Origin: Jingyaoa shaoxingensis
GTDB lineage: Bacteria; Bacillota; Clostridia; Lachnospirales; Lachnospiraceae
Direction of reading: 5' to 3'
DNA: 64,000 nucleotides
Assembly (NCBI RefSeq): GCF_014385005.1
Contig: NZ_JACRSZ010000001.1
Location: 1-64,000 of the forward strand
The position numbers and the translations under genes were made by a program. Shown piece by piece: positions 34,993 through 42,995 of this stretch (position 1 is its first letter; the number at the start of each line of letters is the position of its first letter). Below the pieces are notes generated by a model that was given only the letters and a program-made list of their open reading frames with translations, was not told where the DNA came from and searched no databases.

Positions 34993-35074
34993 CTTTTACA
35001 CCTCCACTTTCTCTTAGTGTTAATGTATGAGATACCATCTTTATTGTTCACTCTGTGACAAGTAACAATTATCT

Positions 35075-36343
35075 CTACTGTGCGCCGTCGATTGCTGCCC
35101 ACTGCTCTTCGATAGAAGCACAGGTAGTGTCTTTGTCTGCTGTTCCGGCTACATATGCCTGCATCAGTTCACCAAATACCTGATGCCAGCTGTCTGTAGA
35201 GTAGCATACACCCAGTGGTGCTGCTCCCTCAGATTCTTCCAGTGCACTTCCCTGTTTGATGATCTCAAAATCGCTCTCCGCCTCGGTAGCTACAGGAGGT
35301 ACTACGCCTGCTACATCTGTAAACCACTGTGTGCCGTAGTCTGAAGTGTACCACCAGTTTACGAAATCCAGTGTAGCCTGAAGAGCATCGGAATCTTTTG
35401 CCACACGCAATGCCTGGTCAGATCCGGAAATGATCTGTGACTGTGCTGCATCCTCGGTTACCGGATATCCTGCGAATCCAATCTGAAGGTCTGGATCAAT
35501 TGCCAGTGAATCTGCTTCGATCCATGCACCCTGTCCCAGAACCATAGCTGCCTGTCCGCTTCCGTAAGCAGCCAGTTCGCCGTCCAGACCAGTCTCCAGA
35601 GGTTTGTCATCGCCATATTTTACTGCCAAGTCGATAAACTGGAAGAAGTTATCATACAGTTCCGGATAGTCAGATACTTTTGCTTCTCCGTTTTCAAACT
35701 TCTGTACCAGTTCTGCTACTGTTGTATCAGCATTGGTAGCCGCTGCTGCCAGGAAATGCTGCCAGATGTGTTTGAATACCCACCACTCACTGAAGCCTGT
35801 GGTAAATGGTGTATAACCTGCTTCAGAGATAGCTTCGCATGCAGCTTCTACTTCTCCTAAAGTCTTTGGAACTTCGATTCCAACTTCATCAAAGATAGCT
35901 TTATTATAAACTAATCCGAAATAATTGCCTTTGATAGCCAGACCATAGATACCGCCGCCCTCTTCTGTGGATGCCATAGAAGAAGCTACAGACGGAAGCA
36001 TGGTTTCTGCCAGAGGCTGGTCAGAAAGATCTGCCGACCATTCACGGTAAACATCGATCTCTTTTCCTGATGTAGAGGAGAAAATATCAGGTACTTCTCC
36101 GGAATTCAGTTTGGCTTTCAGTAATGTAGGGTAATCATTCTGTGTGGTTTCGTAGTTGATGGTAACATCCGGTTCTACTTCTTTGTAAGCATCAATCAAT
36201 TCATTAATCGCGTCTGCATACTCCGGAGAACTGATGAACATATAAATCTCATTCTCTGCTGCGGATGCACTGATACCAAGACCTGAGAACACACCTGCCA
36301 CCATCACTGTACTAAGTAATACACTCACTAATTTCTTTTTCAT
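35075..36343 (-). CDS. Sugar ABC transporter substrate-binding protein (family 1)
   Basis: 422 residues from the ATG at 36343 (AAGGAGGG upstream). It is a family 1 extracellular solute-binding protein, with PDIFSSTSGKEIDVYREW near 85 and NYFGLVYNKAIFDEVGIEVP near 140. The signal peptide (MKKKLVSVLLSTVMVAGVFS, then GLGISASAAENE) has an Ala-x-Ala cleavage site but no lipobox cysteine. That is odd for a Gram-positive binding protein, which normally needs a lipid anchor. It is the last gene of a malF-malG-SBP operon; the binding protein is preceded by a 102-bp gap with a hairpin. The sugar is unknown. Confidence 0.9.
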   Translation of the reverse strand: MKKKLVSVLLSTVMVAGVFSGLGISASAAENEIYMFISSPEYADAINELIDAYKEVEPDVTINYETTQNDYPTLLKAKLNSGEVPDIFSSTSGKEIDVYREWSADLSDQPLAETMLPSVASSMASTEEGGGIYGLAIKGNYFGLVYNKAIFDEVGIEVPKTLGEVEAACEAISEAGYTPFTTGFSEWWVFKHIWQHFLAAAATNADTTVAELVQKFENGEAKVSDYPELYDNFFQFIDLAVKYGDDKPLETGLDGELAAYGSGQAAMVLGQGAWIEADSLAIDPDLQIGFAGYPVTEDAAQSQIISGSDQALRVAKDSDALQATLDFVNWWYTSDYGTQWFTDVAGVVPPVATEAESDFEIIKQGSALEESEGAAPLGVCYSTDSWHQVFGELMQAYVAGTADKDTTCASIEEQWAAIDGAQ

Positions 36344-36407
36344 GGAATTTCCCTCCTTATACAATATATATTTTTGCCCCTGCCCATGAACTGCAGGTGT
36401 TCTTTAA

Positions 36408-36434
36408 CCGCATCACGTCAGATCTTCTATGCGG
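36408..36434 (-). other. Intercistronic hairpin before the binding-protein gene
   Basis: CCGCAT (36408-36413) and ATGCGG (36429-36434) close a stem in the 102-bp gap between the second permease and the binding protein. Without a T-run, it may mark an RNA processing or stabilising point allowing higher binding-protein expression. Confidence 0.4.
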
Positions 36435-36445
36435 ATAAATTCGTT

Positions 36446-37285
36446 TTAACCTTTTACTGCTCCTGCCACTACACCATCCACGATATATTTCTGTAAAAAA
36501 ATGAAGATGATAATGGATGGAACTACTGCCAGCACCATGGCTGTCATAGCATAATGCCATTTGGTATTCATCTGGCCTACAAAGGTATAAGCTGCAAGTA
36601 CCAGTGTCTTGGTCTCATTACTGCTGTTGACCATCAGAAGAGGAAGCAGAAAGTCATTCCAGATCCACATCACATCAAGTACAATCACTGTGACTGTAAC
36701 AGACTTTAGCAGTGGAAAAATCACTCTGAAAAATGTCACATGGGTAGATGCACCGTCGATCTCTGCGCTCTCATCCAGTTCCTTTGGTATCGTCTTCATA
36801 AAATTATAGAAAATAAAGGTCGCCATCGGGATACCAAATCCCCAGTATTGTACACCAAGTCCCAGCTTGCTTCCAGACAGATGAATCACATTCATGGCTT
36901 TCAGCAGTGTGATCATAATCGTCTGAAACGGAATCAACATCGGCGTGATAATCAGCAGATGAGCTATTCTGGTGTAACGGTTTCTTCTCCGGTCCAGCAT
37001 ATAGGCTGCTGCAGAACTGAACAGAACAATTCCTGCAATACCTGTTACCGTAATGATCACGTTGTTTCCAAACAGTTTAAAATAATTGATCTTATCGACA
37101 ACGTATGTATAATTCTCGATTTCCGGCTTTGTCGGCATCGCAATGGCATCCCTGACAATCTCACCAAATGGCTTGAAGGAATTCATAAACATCAGAAATA
37201 CCGGGTAGATATAGATCACTGCCACAATCAGAAGAAGCAGATAGAACAATACTCTGTTTACTTTTTTTCTTGTCTTCACGTTCAT
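36446..37285 (-). CDS. Carbohydrate ABC transporter permease (MalG-type)
   Basis: 279 residues, CUT1 family. It has six hydrophobic segments and the EAA motif ELDESAEIDGASTHVTFFRV near residue 178, followed by the IFPLLK segment. The C-terminal FLQKYIVDGVVAGAVKG is the conserved MalG-type tail. It starts 13 bp after the MalF-type gene and should form a heterodimer with it. No ATPase (MsmX/UgpC-like) gene is present, so a shared ATPase elsewhere is expected, as is usual for CUT1 systems in Firmicutes. Confidence 0.93.
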   Translation of the reverse strand: MNVKTRKKVNRVLFYLLLLIVAVIYIYPVFLMFMNSFKPFGEIVRDAIAMPTKPEIENYTYVVDKINYFKLFGNNVIITVTGIAGIVLFSSAAAYMLDRRRNRYTRIAHLLIITPMLIPFQTIMITLLKAMNVIHLSGSKLGLGVQYWGFGIPMATFIFYNFMKTIPKELDESAEIDGASTHVTFFRVIFPLLKSVTVTVIVLDVMWIWNDFLLPLLMVNSSNETKTLVLAAYTFVGQMNTKWHYAMTAMVLAVVPSIIIFIFLQKYIVDGVVAGAVKG

Positions 37286-37298
37286 CCTCTGCCACCTC

Positions 37299-38186
37299 CT
37301 ACAGTTCTACTTCACGGCTGCTGAAAATCTTCAGAACTACCTGGGTCACAACCAGCACCACAATAAAGTAGATGATGGATTCTGCGGATCCAAGTCCGTA
37401 ATTATTATTCTGGAATGCTTCTTTGTAGATCTGCAGCGTCACACTATAGGTAGATCCTCCGGGACCACCTTTGGTCAGTGCCAGAATAATATCAAATACC
37501 TTCAGTCCGTTGGTCAGAGACATAAAGATACAGGTAGTCATCGATGGTCCCAGCAGCGGAAGCGTCACCTTGAAAAAGCGCTGTCTGCCGGTGGCTCCAT
37601 CCACAGTCGCCGCCTCCAGCACATCCGCAGGTACTGCCTGCAGTCCTGCAATATAAAGGACGATATAAAATCCAAGGGACTGCCATACACCTACCAGTAC
37701 CACAGAATAAAATGCCAGCTTCGGATCACCCAGCCAGCTCATATCCCATATCCCCCATCCGGTGATATCTGCAAGTCTGGCAAACCCCTGAGTGAATATG
37801 AATTTCCAGATAAATCCGACAATCGTCATGCTCATAATGTACGGAATAAAAAATACCCCACGAAGTACATTTGCCATCTTAAATTTCTTTGTCAGGCAGA
37901 CTGCCAGAAACAGTGCCAGCACATTGGAAAAGATAATAAATAACAATGTATACTTTCCGGTAAAAATCAGTGCATTAGAGAATTCCTTACTTTTACTGAA
38001 AATCATTACGAAGTTATCCAAACCGATAAACTCTGCGTCTTTTGCTATTCCGTTCCACTTCGTCAGTGAATAGTAACCACTCATAATAAATGGAATATAC
38101 ATCATCATGGTTACCAGAACGATCGCCGGAAGCGTATACAAAACGGTGTCAAACACTTCCTTTCTCTTTCGCTTTGACTTCAGCAT
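37299..38186 (-). CDS. Carbohydrate ABC transporter permease (MalF-type)
   Basis: 295 residues from the ATG at 38186, chosen because GGGGG lies 9 bases upstream; the frame is open for 59 more codons into the divergent promoter region. It has six hydrophobic segments and the EAA loop VLEAATVDGATGRQRFFKVT near 210. It is first in the malF-malG-SBP operon and divergent from the YesM-type kinase, whose partner regulator is the obvious activator. Confidence 0.92.
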   Translation of the reverse strand: MLKSKRKRKEVFDTVLYTLPAIVLVTMMMYIPFIMSGYYSLTKWNGIAKDAEFIGLDNFVMIFSKSKEFSNALIFTGKYTLLFIIFSNVLALFLAVCLTKKFKMANVLRGVFFIPYIMSMTIVGFIWKFIFTQGFARLADITGWGIWDMSWLGDPKLAFYSVVLVGVWQSLGFYIVLYIAGLQAVPADVLEAATVDGATGRQRFFKVTLPLLGPSMTTCIFMSLTNGLKVFDIILALTKGGPGGSTYSVTLQIYKEAFQNNNYGLGSAESIIYFIVVLVVTQVVLKIFSSREVEL

Positions 38187-38189
38187 AGT

Positions 38190-38346
38190 TTGCATCCCCC
38201 GTTTCTGTTTTTGTATTGTTTTCATAACTTTTTCTGTTATTTTTAGTATATATCTGTTAAAATGACAATGAAATGGAATTTTAAGAACGTTTTCTGGTAA
38301 AAAATTGACCAGTTCCGTTTTATTTTTCGAAAAGGAAGTGTTTATT
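38190..38346. promoter_or_regulatory. Divergent promoter region, sugar ABC operon and yesM; cre-like site
   Basis: On the minus strand TTTCAT, 17 bp and TATACT (around 38245-38275) can drive the ABC operon. The near-palindrome AGAACGTTTTCT (38285-38296) resembles a CcpA cre site around its central CG, with two or three mismatches to the consensus. That would fit catabolite repression of sugar uptake, but the match is only fair. Confidence 0.4.
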
Positions 38347-40128
38347 TTGTCAATTATTAACAAAAAAAGTCGATTACAGCTTCGAAGAGAACGAATTCCC
38401 CTCTGGTCTCAGCTTGTCATTCTGGTCACTCTGATCACCGCCTTGCTGATCAGTTTTATTCTGATCCGGGATTATAGGAAAAACAGGGACTACCTAATGG
38501 AACAGCATGTTTCCACATCCGTCAGGCTTCTGGATCTGGAAATGCAGAATCTGGAGCAGTATATCCGAGATCTGACCTCCTTCTGTCTGCTTCCACTGTA
38601 TGACAGCCAGTTTACCCAGGCACTGAACTCACGCACCTCCTTCACGCCGTCACAAACCAAGAATATTAAGGAGCTGATTCAATCCGGTTATTATTCCCGC
38701 AGTGATCTTGACGGGTACCAGATCTATTTCTGCAATCAGGATCAGACCTACGGGCGGGTAGGTGCTTCACAGCATGTGATGCTGCTTCCATCCTCTTCTC
38801 TTTCAGAAGAACCAGGCAGTATCATTTCCGCTTCCGGAAAATATTACAATGCCATTGAACCGTCTGCAGAACAGAACGGTTTCTTTTCCTATTACCAGAC
38901 AATTATCCGTATTCAGGACTGCAGCCAGCAGGCTGTGGTAAAGGTAGATGTAGATACCAGCTACGCCAGATCTCTGAACAGCAAGCATCAGAACTATGGC
39001 GAATTTATCTGCATTTTTAATAGGGACGATGCTCTGCTTTATTCCGGTAAACCAGATATCTTTTCCACAGCAAATACTTTATCAGCCAAGACATCCGTCG
39101 ATGCTTCTGATGATACATCTTTTCTGCTTACACTGAACGACACTGATTATCTTGGCGTCCTGTGCACAAGCATTCCATATGGGCTGAAAATGACAGCTTT
39201 TCTGCCACTTGATAACTTACATCAGGAAATCCGTTCCCTTCTCTATACCAATATTTTTACCGGTATTCTTTTATGGTGCGTTGTCTCTGCGCTGATCTAT
39301 ATTCTGCTGCGCCTTGCCATGCGCCCGCTTGCACAGCTTAGCCGGCAGATGGTCAAAGCCGGGGACGGTAATTTTTCACCGGTTACCGGTATCGGTGGCA
39401 GTCTGGAAATCACTGATCTGGCAGACAGTTACAATGATATGGTCCGCCATATTGACCGCCTGATCCGCCGCAGCTATCTGTCTGAGATTAATGAGAAAAC
39501 TTCACGTCTTGCAGCTCTGGAAGCCCAGTTGAACCCTCATTTTCTCTATAATACCCTACAGGCTATTGCAACCGAAGCACTGGTGAATGACCAGCCTCAG
39601 ATTTACCAGATGATCACTTCACTGGCCTCTAACCTGCGTTATTCCATCCAGGGCGGTGATCTGGTCTATCTGAAGTCAGAGATCACATATGTGAAAAACT
39701 ATGTATTTCTTCAGAAAATAAGGTTGGAAGACCGACTTCAGGTTACTTTCGATATGGATGAATCCCTGCTTCAGACTATGATTCCGAAAATCAGCATTCA
39801 GATTCTGGTGGAAAATGCCATTATTCACGGGATAGGTCCAGAGACCGACTCTATTACCATTGTCATTGAGACTGTCCGTCATGACCGCTGGCTGTGTGTC
39901 TCCGTCTCAGATGATGGCTGCGGAATTTCTGAGAATCAGCTTCAGCAGATGCAGGCTGAATTCCAGAACTATCTTCACCCTGGCAATGCCGGAAAAATAG
40001 GTCTCGCCAATCTGAATAGCCGCCTGCATCTCCTGTATGAAGAAGATGCCACTCTGGAGATTCAGAGTCAGGCAGGAAAAGGCACCTCTATTACTATGAA
40101 AGTTCCTGTGGATGCCGTCCGTGGCTGA
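38347..40128 (+). CDS. Sensor histidine kinase, YesM type
   Basis: 593 residues. The likely start is the TTG at 38347: AAAAGGAAG precedes it by 8 bases, and no in-frame ATG is available. It has a transmembrane helix at about 20-42, an extracellular sensor region (45-265), a second helix (about 275-298), a HAMP domain, then the His_kinase signature LEAQLNPHFLYNTLQAI near 393 with the phosphoacceptor His, and an ATPase domain with ILVENAIIHGIG near 480. The extracellular part may sense the sugar imported by the divergent ABC system. It pairs with the YesN-type regulator 63 bp downstream. Confidence 0.92.
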   Translation: MSIINKKSRLQLRRERIPLWSQLVILVTLITALLISFILIRDYRKNRDYLMEQHVSTSVRLLDLEMQNLEQYIRDLTSFCLLPLYDSQFTQALNSRTSFTPSQTKNIKELIQSGYYSRSDLDGYQIYFCNQDQTYGRVGASQHVMLLPSSSLSEEPGSIISASGKYYNAIEPSAEQNGFFSYYQTIIRIQDCSQQAVVKVDVDTSYARSLNSKHQNYGEFICIFNRDDALLYSGKPDIFSTANTLSAKTSVDASDDTSFLLTLNDTDYLGVLCTSIPYGLKMTAFLPLDNLHQEIRSLLYTNIFTGILLWCVVSALIYILLRLAMRPLAQLSRQMVKAGDGNFSPVTGIGGSLEITDLADSYNDMVRHIDRLIRRSYLSEINEKTSRLAALEAQLNPHFLYNTLQAIATEALVNDQPQIYQMITSLASNLRYSIQGGDLVYLKSEITYVKNYVFLQKIRLEDRLQVTFDMDESLLQTMIPKISIQILVENAIIHGIGPETDSITIVIETVRHDRWLCVSVSDDGCGISENQLQQMQAEFQNYLHPGNAGKIGLANLNSRLHLLYEEDATLEIQSQAGKGTSITMKVPVDAVRG

Positions 40129-40191
40129 ACCTGTGGTCTGTAAAGGCAAGCTCATGTTTTGATATCTATATAAGAAAGAAGGTTTTGGTAT

Positions 40192-40935
40192 ATGTGGAAA
40201 GCATTGATTATAGACGATGAAAAACCGGTCCGCATCGCAATCAGCAAACTGGGAAAATGGTCTCATTTTCAGATTGATCCGCCACTCATGGCCGCCAATG
40301 GAAAAGAGGCTCTGGCAGTCATGCGAGAAGTACACCCTGATCTGGTATTTGTGGACATGTCCATGCCAATCATGGATGGTCTGGAATTTCTGAAAGCAGC
40401 TTCCGCCGAGTTTTCTGACAGCCGCTTTATTATCATCAGTGGATATGATGATTTTTCCTATGCACAACAGGCCATTCGGTATGGTGTCATGGATTATCTC
40501 TTAAAGCCCATTATTGAGGATGACCTGAATATGGCCATCCAGCGGGCAGTGGAATCCATCTGCCCAGACTTTCGTCCATCTAATGAGAAAAAAGAAGAAA
40601 CAAATCTGGATTCCGATACCGTAACCACCATCATCCATGATTATATCGATAAACATTACAGTACCAATATTAAGATCTCTCAGTTTGCTGATAAATACTT
40701 TTTTTCCAAAGAATATCTGACCCGTCAGTTCAAGGCCCGGTATCATTGTGGAATCTATGAGTATGTCCTTCAGGTACGCATGGAACGTGCCAGGGATCTG
40801 CTTCTGAATCCGGATATCAAGATCCAGGATGTTGCCCAACGGGTGGGATATGCCGATAACAACTATTTTAGCAAAGCCTTCCGGACTTATTATGGCATCT
40901 CACCGACCACATTCCGCCAGGAACAGCATATCTGA
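40192..40935 (+). CDS. Response regulator, YesN type (AraC family)
   Basis: 247 residues. The receiver (1-120) has IIDDEKPVR, phosphoacceptor Asp in LVFVDMSMPIMDG near 55, and the Lys in YLLKPI. The C-terminal half is a double helix-turn-helix AraC domain (about 148-244), with ISQFADKYFFSKEYLTRQFK and VAQRVGYADNNYFSKAFRTY. AAGAAGG precedes the ATG. It most likely activates the divergent sugar ABC operon. Confidence 0.93.
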   Translation: MWKALIIDDEKPVRIAISKLGKWSHFQIDPPLMAANGKEALAVMREVHPDLVFVDMSMPIMDGLEFLKAASAEFSDSRFIIISGYDDFSYAQQAIRYGVMDYLLKPIIEDDLNMAIQRAVESICPDFRPSNEKKEETNLDSDTVTTIIHDYIDKHYSTNIKISQFADKYFFSKEYLTRQFKARYHCGIYEYVLQVRMERARDLLLNPDIKIQDVAQRVGYADNNYFSKAFRTYYGISPTTFRQEQHI

Positions 40936-40944
40936 ATACGTCCC

Positions 40945-41010
40945 CAAAAAAGGCATCTCCGGATGGTATAAAACAGTAAAACCTGTCATACCATCCGGAG
41001 ATGCCTTTTT
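40945..41010. terminator. Bidirectional terminator between yesN and ldhA
   Basis: An 18-bp perfect stem, GGCATCTCCGGATGGTAT (40952-40969) and its complement (40988-41005), flanked by A-run and T-run, so it works for both convergent genes. Confidence 0.93.
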
Positions 41011-41033
41011 CTTTCTTATACTTTCATGCTCTT

Positions 41034-42029
41034 TTATGCAGTTACTTCATTTCCGTTCTTTCTTCCTTCCATGAATGCAAGTGCATTGTCCATAGTTGTC
41101 TTACTGATTGCCTGCAGCGCTTCCCTTGCAAAGAATCCTTGGTGAGATGTTACCATAACGTTCGGGAAGTTAAGCAGTCTGGCTACGGTAGAATGTTCCA
41201 GAATCTGATCCGAACGGTCTTCGTACACGTTAGCATTTTCTTCCTCATATACATCCAGTCCGACTGCAAAGAACTTACCTTCACGGATTCCCTGAATCAG
41301 ATCATCTGTTTTGATCAGACCACCTCTGGAAGTATTGACCAGAATGACACCATCTTTCATTTTGTTAATGGTATCAATATTGATCATGTGATGGGTGGAT
41401 TCCATCAGCGGGCAGTGCAGGGAAATCAGGTCTGACTGTGCCAGAAGAGTATCCAGATCTACATATTCTGCAAAATCCAGATCCGGATTCTGATATACAT
41501 CATATGCCAGAACCTTCATGCCAAATCCATGGCAGATCCGTGCCATGGCTGCACCGATTTTACCGGTTCCTACAATACCGGCTGTTTTTCCGTGTAATAC
41601 CACACCCATCAATCCGCCAAGACTGAAGTCGTTTTCACGTACTCTTACGTATGCCTTGTGAGTATGACGGTTAGCTGTCAGTGCCAGTGCCATGGCATGT
41701 TCTGCCACTGCTTCCGGCGAATAGCCAGGTACACGCATAACCGTAATACCCTTATCCTGCGCCGTCTTCAGATCCACGTTATTGAATCCTGCGCAGCGCA
41801 TCAGAATCAGCTTTACGCCGCACTGTGCCAGTGTTTCTACTGCCGGTGTGCTCAGATCCATATTGACAAATGCGCAGACAGCTTCATACCCCTGTGCCAG
41901 TCTTGCAGTATCCGGTGTCAAAAGTACATCTACATAATCGATCTCAATCTGTTCATATACTTTATCTTTCCATGTATCATTAAAAAACTGTTTATCATAA
42001 CTTTTAGTTCCGAAAAATAATATTTTCAT
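41034..42029 (-). CDS. ldhA: D-lactate dehydrogenase
   Basis: 331 residues of the D-isomer-specific 2-hydroxyacid dehydrogenase family, starting at MKILFFGTKSYD (GAGGAG upstream). The NAD-binding motif GIVGTGKIGAAMARI is near residue 150. The active-site set is Arg in VNTSRGGLI, Glu in GLDVYEEE, and His in SHQGFFA. The N-terminal MKILFFGTK.YD and the overall layout match fermentative D-LDH, which reduces pyruvate to D-lactate. It begins 12 bp after the amidohydrolase stop and is probably co-transcribed. Confidence 0.92.
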   Translation of the reverse strand: MKILFFGTKSYDKQFFNDTWKDKVYEQIEIDYVDVLLTPDTARLAQGYEAVCAFVNMDLSTPAVETLAQCGVKLILMRCAGFNNVDLKTAQDKGITVMRVPGYSPEAVAEHAMALALTANRHTHKAYVRVRENDFSLGGLMGVVLHGKTAGIVGTGKIGAAMARICHGFGMKVLAYDVYQNPDLDFAEYVDLDTLLAQSDLISLHCPLMESTHHMINIDTINKMKDGVILVNTSRGGLIKTDDLIQGIREGKFFAVGLDVYEEENANVYEDRSDQILEHSTVARLLNFPNVMVTSHQGFFAREALQAISKTTMDNALAFMEGRKNGNEVTA

Positions 42030-42040
42030 GCTATATCTCC

Positions 42041-42922
42041 TCACTTTCTGTGAAAACGCTCCCGGATCCAGCGCTCTCCCTGCTGTATCCGCTCTCTCAC
42101 ACCGGTCTCATTATACCCTATGTTCGTTAAACTTTCAACAATGATTTGTATTTCCTGCAAAACTCCCTCTCCATGAGGAATCAGATACGCTCCGGCATCG
42201 CTGCCTGCCGCCAGCTTCACACCTTTTTCAAATCCATATATCAGATTCTCGCACTCTTTTTCATAGATCTGTTCCAGCACATGTTCCGGGTATCTGCCAC
42301 ATCCCAGCAGATTCCTGGTGGTCACAATCGTAGGCACCCAGACACATTCTCGCTCTGCCATGGCATCCAGACAGTCTGTATCAATATAATTACCATGCTC
42401 AATACTGTCTGCCCCGGCTTCCACTGCTGCCAGCACCGGCTCCCGGCCATTTCCATGCACCATAACCGAAAAGCCTTCTTCATGGGCAATATGCACCATC
42501 TCCCGGATCCAGTCAGCTTCCAGTCCCGGTTCACTGAGTGCACCAAAGGTCTCGTACTCCATAATGCCGGAAACCATAATTTTAATAAAATCACCGTTCC
42601 TGTGTCGGACTTCTGACACCAGCTGTGCGAATTCCGTCAGTGTCTCTGCTGACTTTCCCACAATGCCACCGTAATGCCCTTTTCTGTGAATGGCAAATAC
42701 AGGAGTACGGTAATCAATACCATACTCCTGTGCCAGATCTCTCGCTCTCTCTGACACACCGTATTTGTCACCGCCATCACGGACAAAATCAATTCCATTT
42801 TTCTGATAGGAAGCTAATTCCTCCCTTATCTTCTGCACATTTACTGACTCTTTATGATCCCGTACTGCCTGGCGGTAATCTGTACCATTCATAAAGAGAT
42901 GTGCGTGGCATTCTCCAAACAT
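42041..42922 (-). CDS. Amidohydrolase family protein
   Basis: 293 residues of the amidohydrolase (TIM-barrel metal hydrolase) superfamily. Metal-site candidates are HAH in GECHAHLFM (residues 5-7), Lys in GDFIKIMVSG near 112, His in VMVHGNGREP near 155, His in DSIEHGNYID near 175, and Asp in AAGSDAG near 247. The N-terminal and C-terminal beta-sandwich portions of imidazolonepropionase-type enzymes are missing. The substrate is unknown. AAAGGA precedes the ATG. Its position just before D-LDH may mean the two serve one catabolic step. Confidence 0.82.
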   Translation of the reverse strand: MFGECHAHLFMNGTDYRQAVRDHKESVNVQKIREELASYQKNGIDFVRDGGDKYGVSERARDLAQEYGIDYRTPVFAIHRKGHYGGIVGKSAETLTEFAQLVSEVRHRNGDFIKIMVSGIMEYETFGALSEPGLEADWIREMVHIAHEEGFSVMVHGNGREPVLAAVEAGADSIEHGNYIDTDCLDAMAERECVWVPTIVTTRNLLGCGRYPEHVLEQIYEKECENLIYGFEKGVKLAAGSDAGAYLIPHGEGVLQEIQIIVESLTNIGYNETGVRERIQQGERWIRERFHRK

Positions 42923-42938
42923 ATTTTTCCTTTCTAAC

Positions 42939-42995
42939 GCGATTACGCAAATTGTTACGTGCTGCGCACTCCCACAATTTGCCCACTGTAATCGC
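42939..42995. repeat. Palindromic element, family B copy 3, after nrdD
   Basis: GCGATTAC (42939-42946) pairs with GTAATCGC (42988-42995). Inside it CAAATTGT pairs with ACAATTTG, around the core ACGTGCTGCGCACT. It directly follows the nrdD stop codon and probably acts as terminator or mRNA-end stabiliser. Confidence 0.7.

Noticed and set aside
38187..38363. N-terminal extension of the MalF-type permease
   Set aside because: It crosses the divergent promoter region; GGGGG with 9-base spacing supports 38186.
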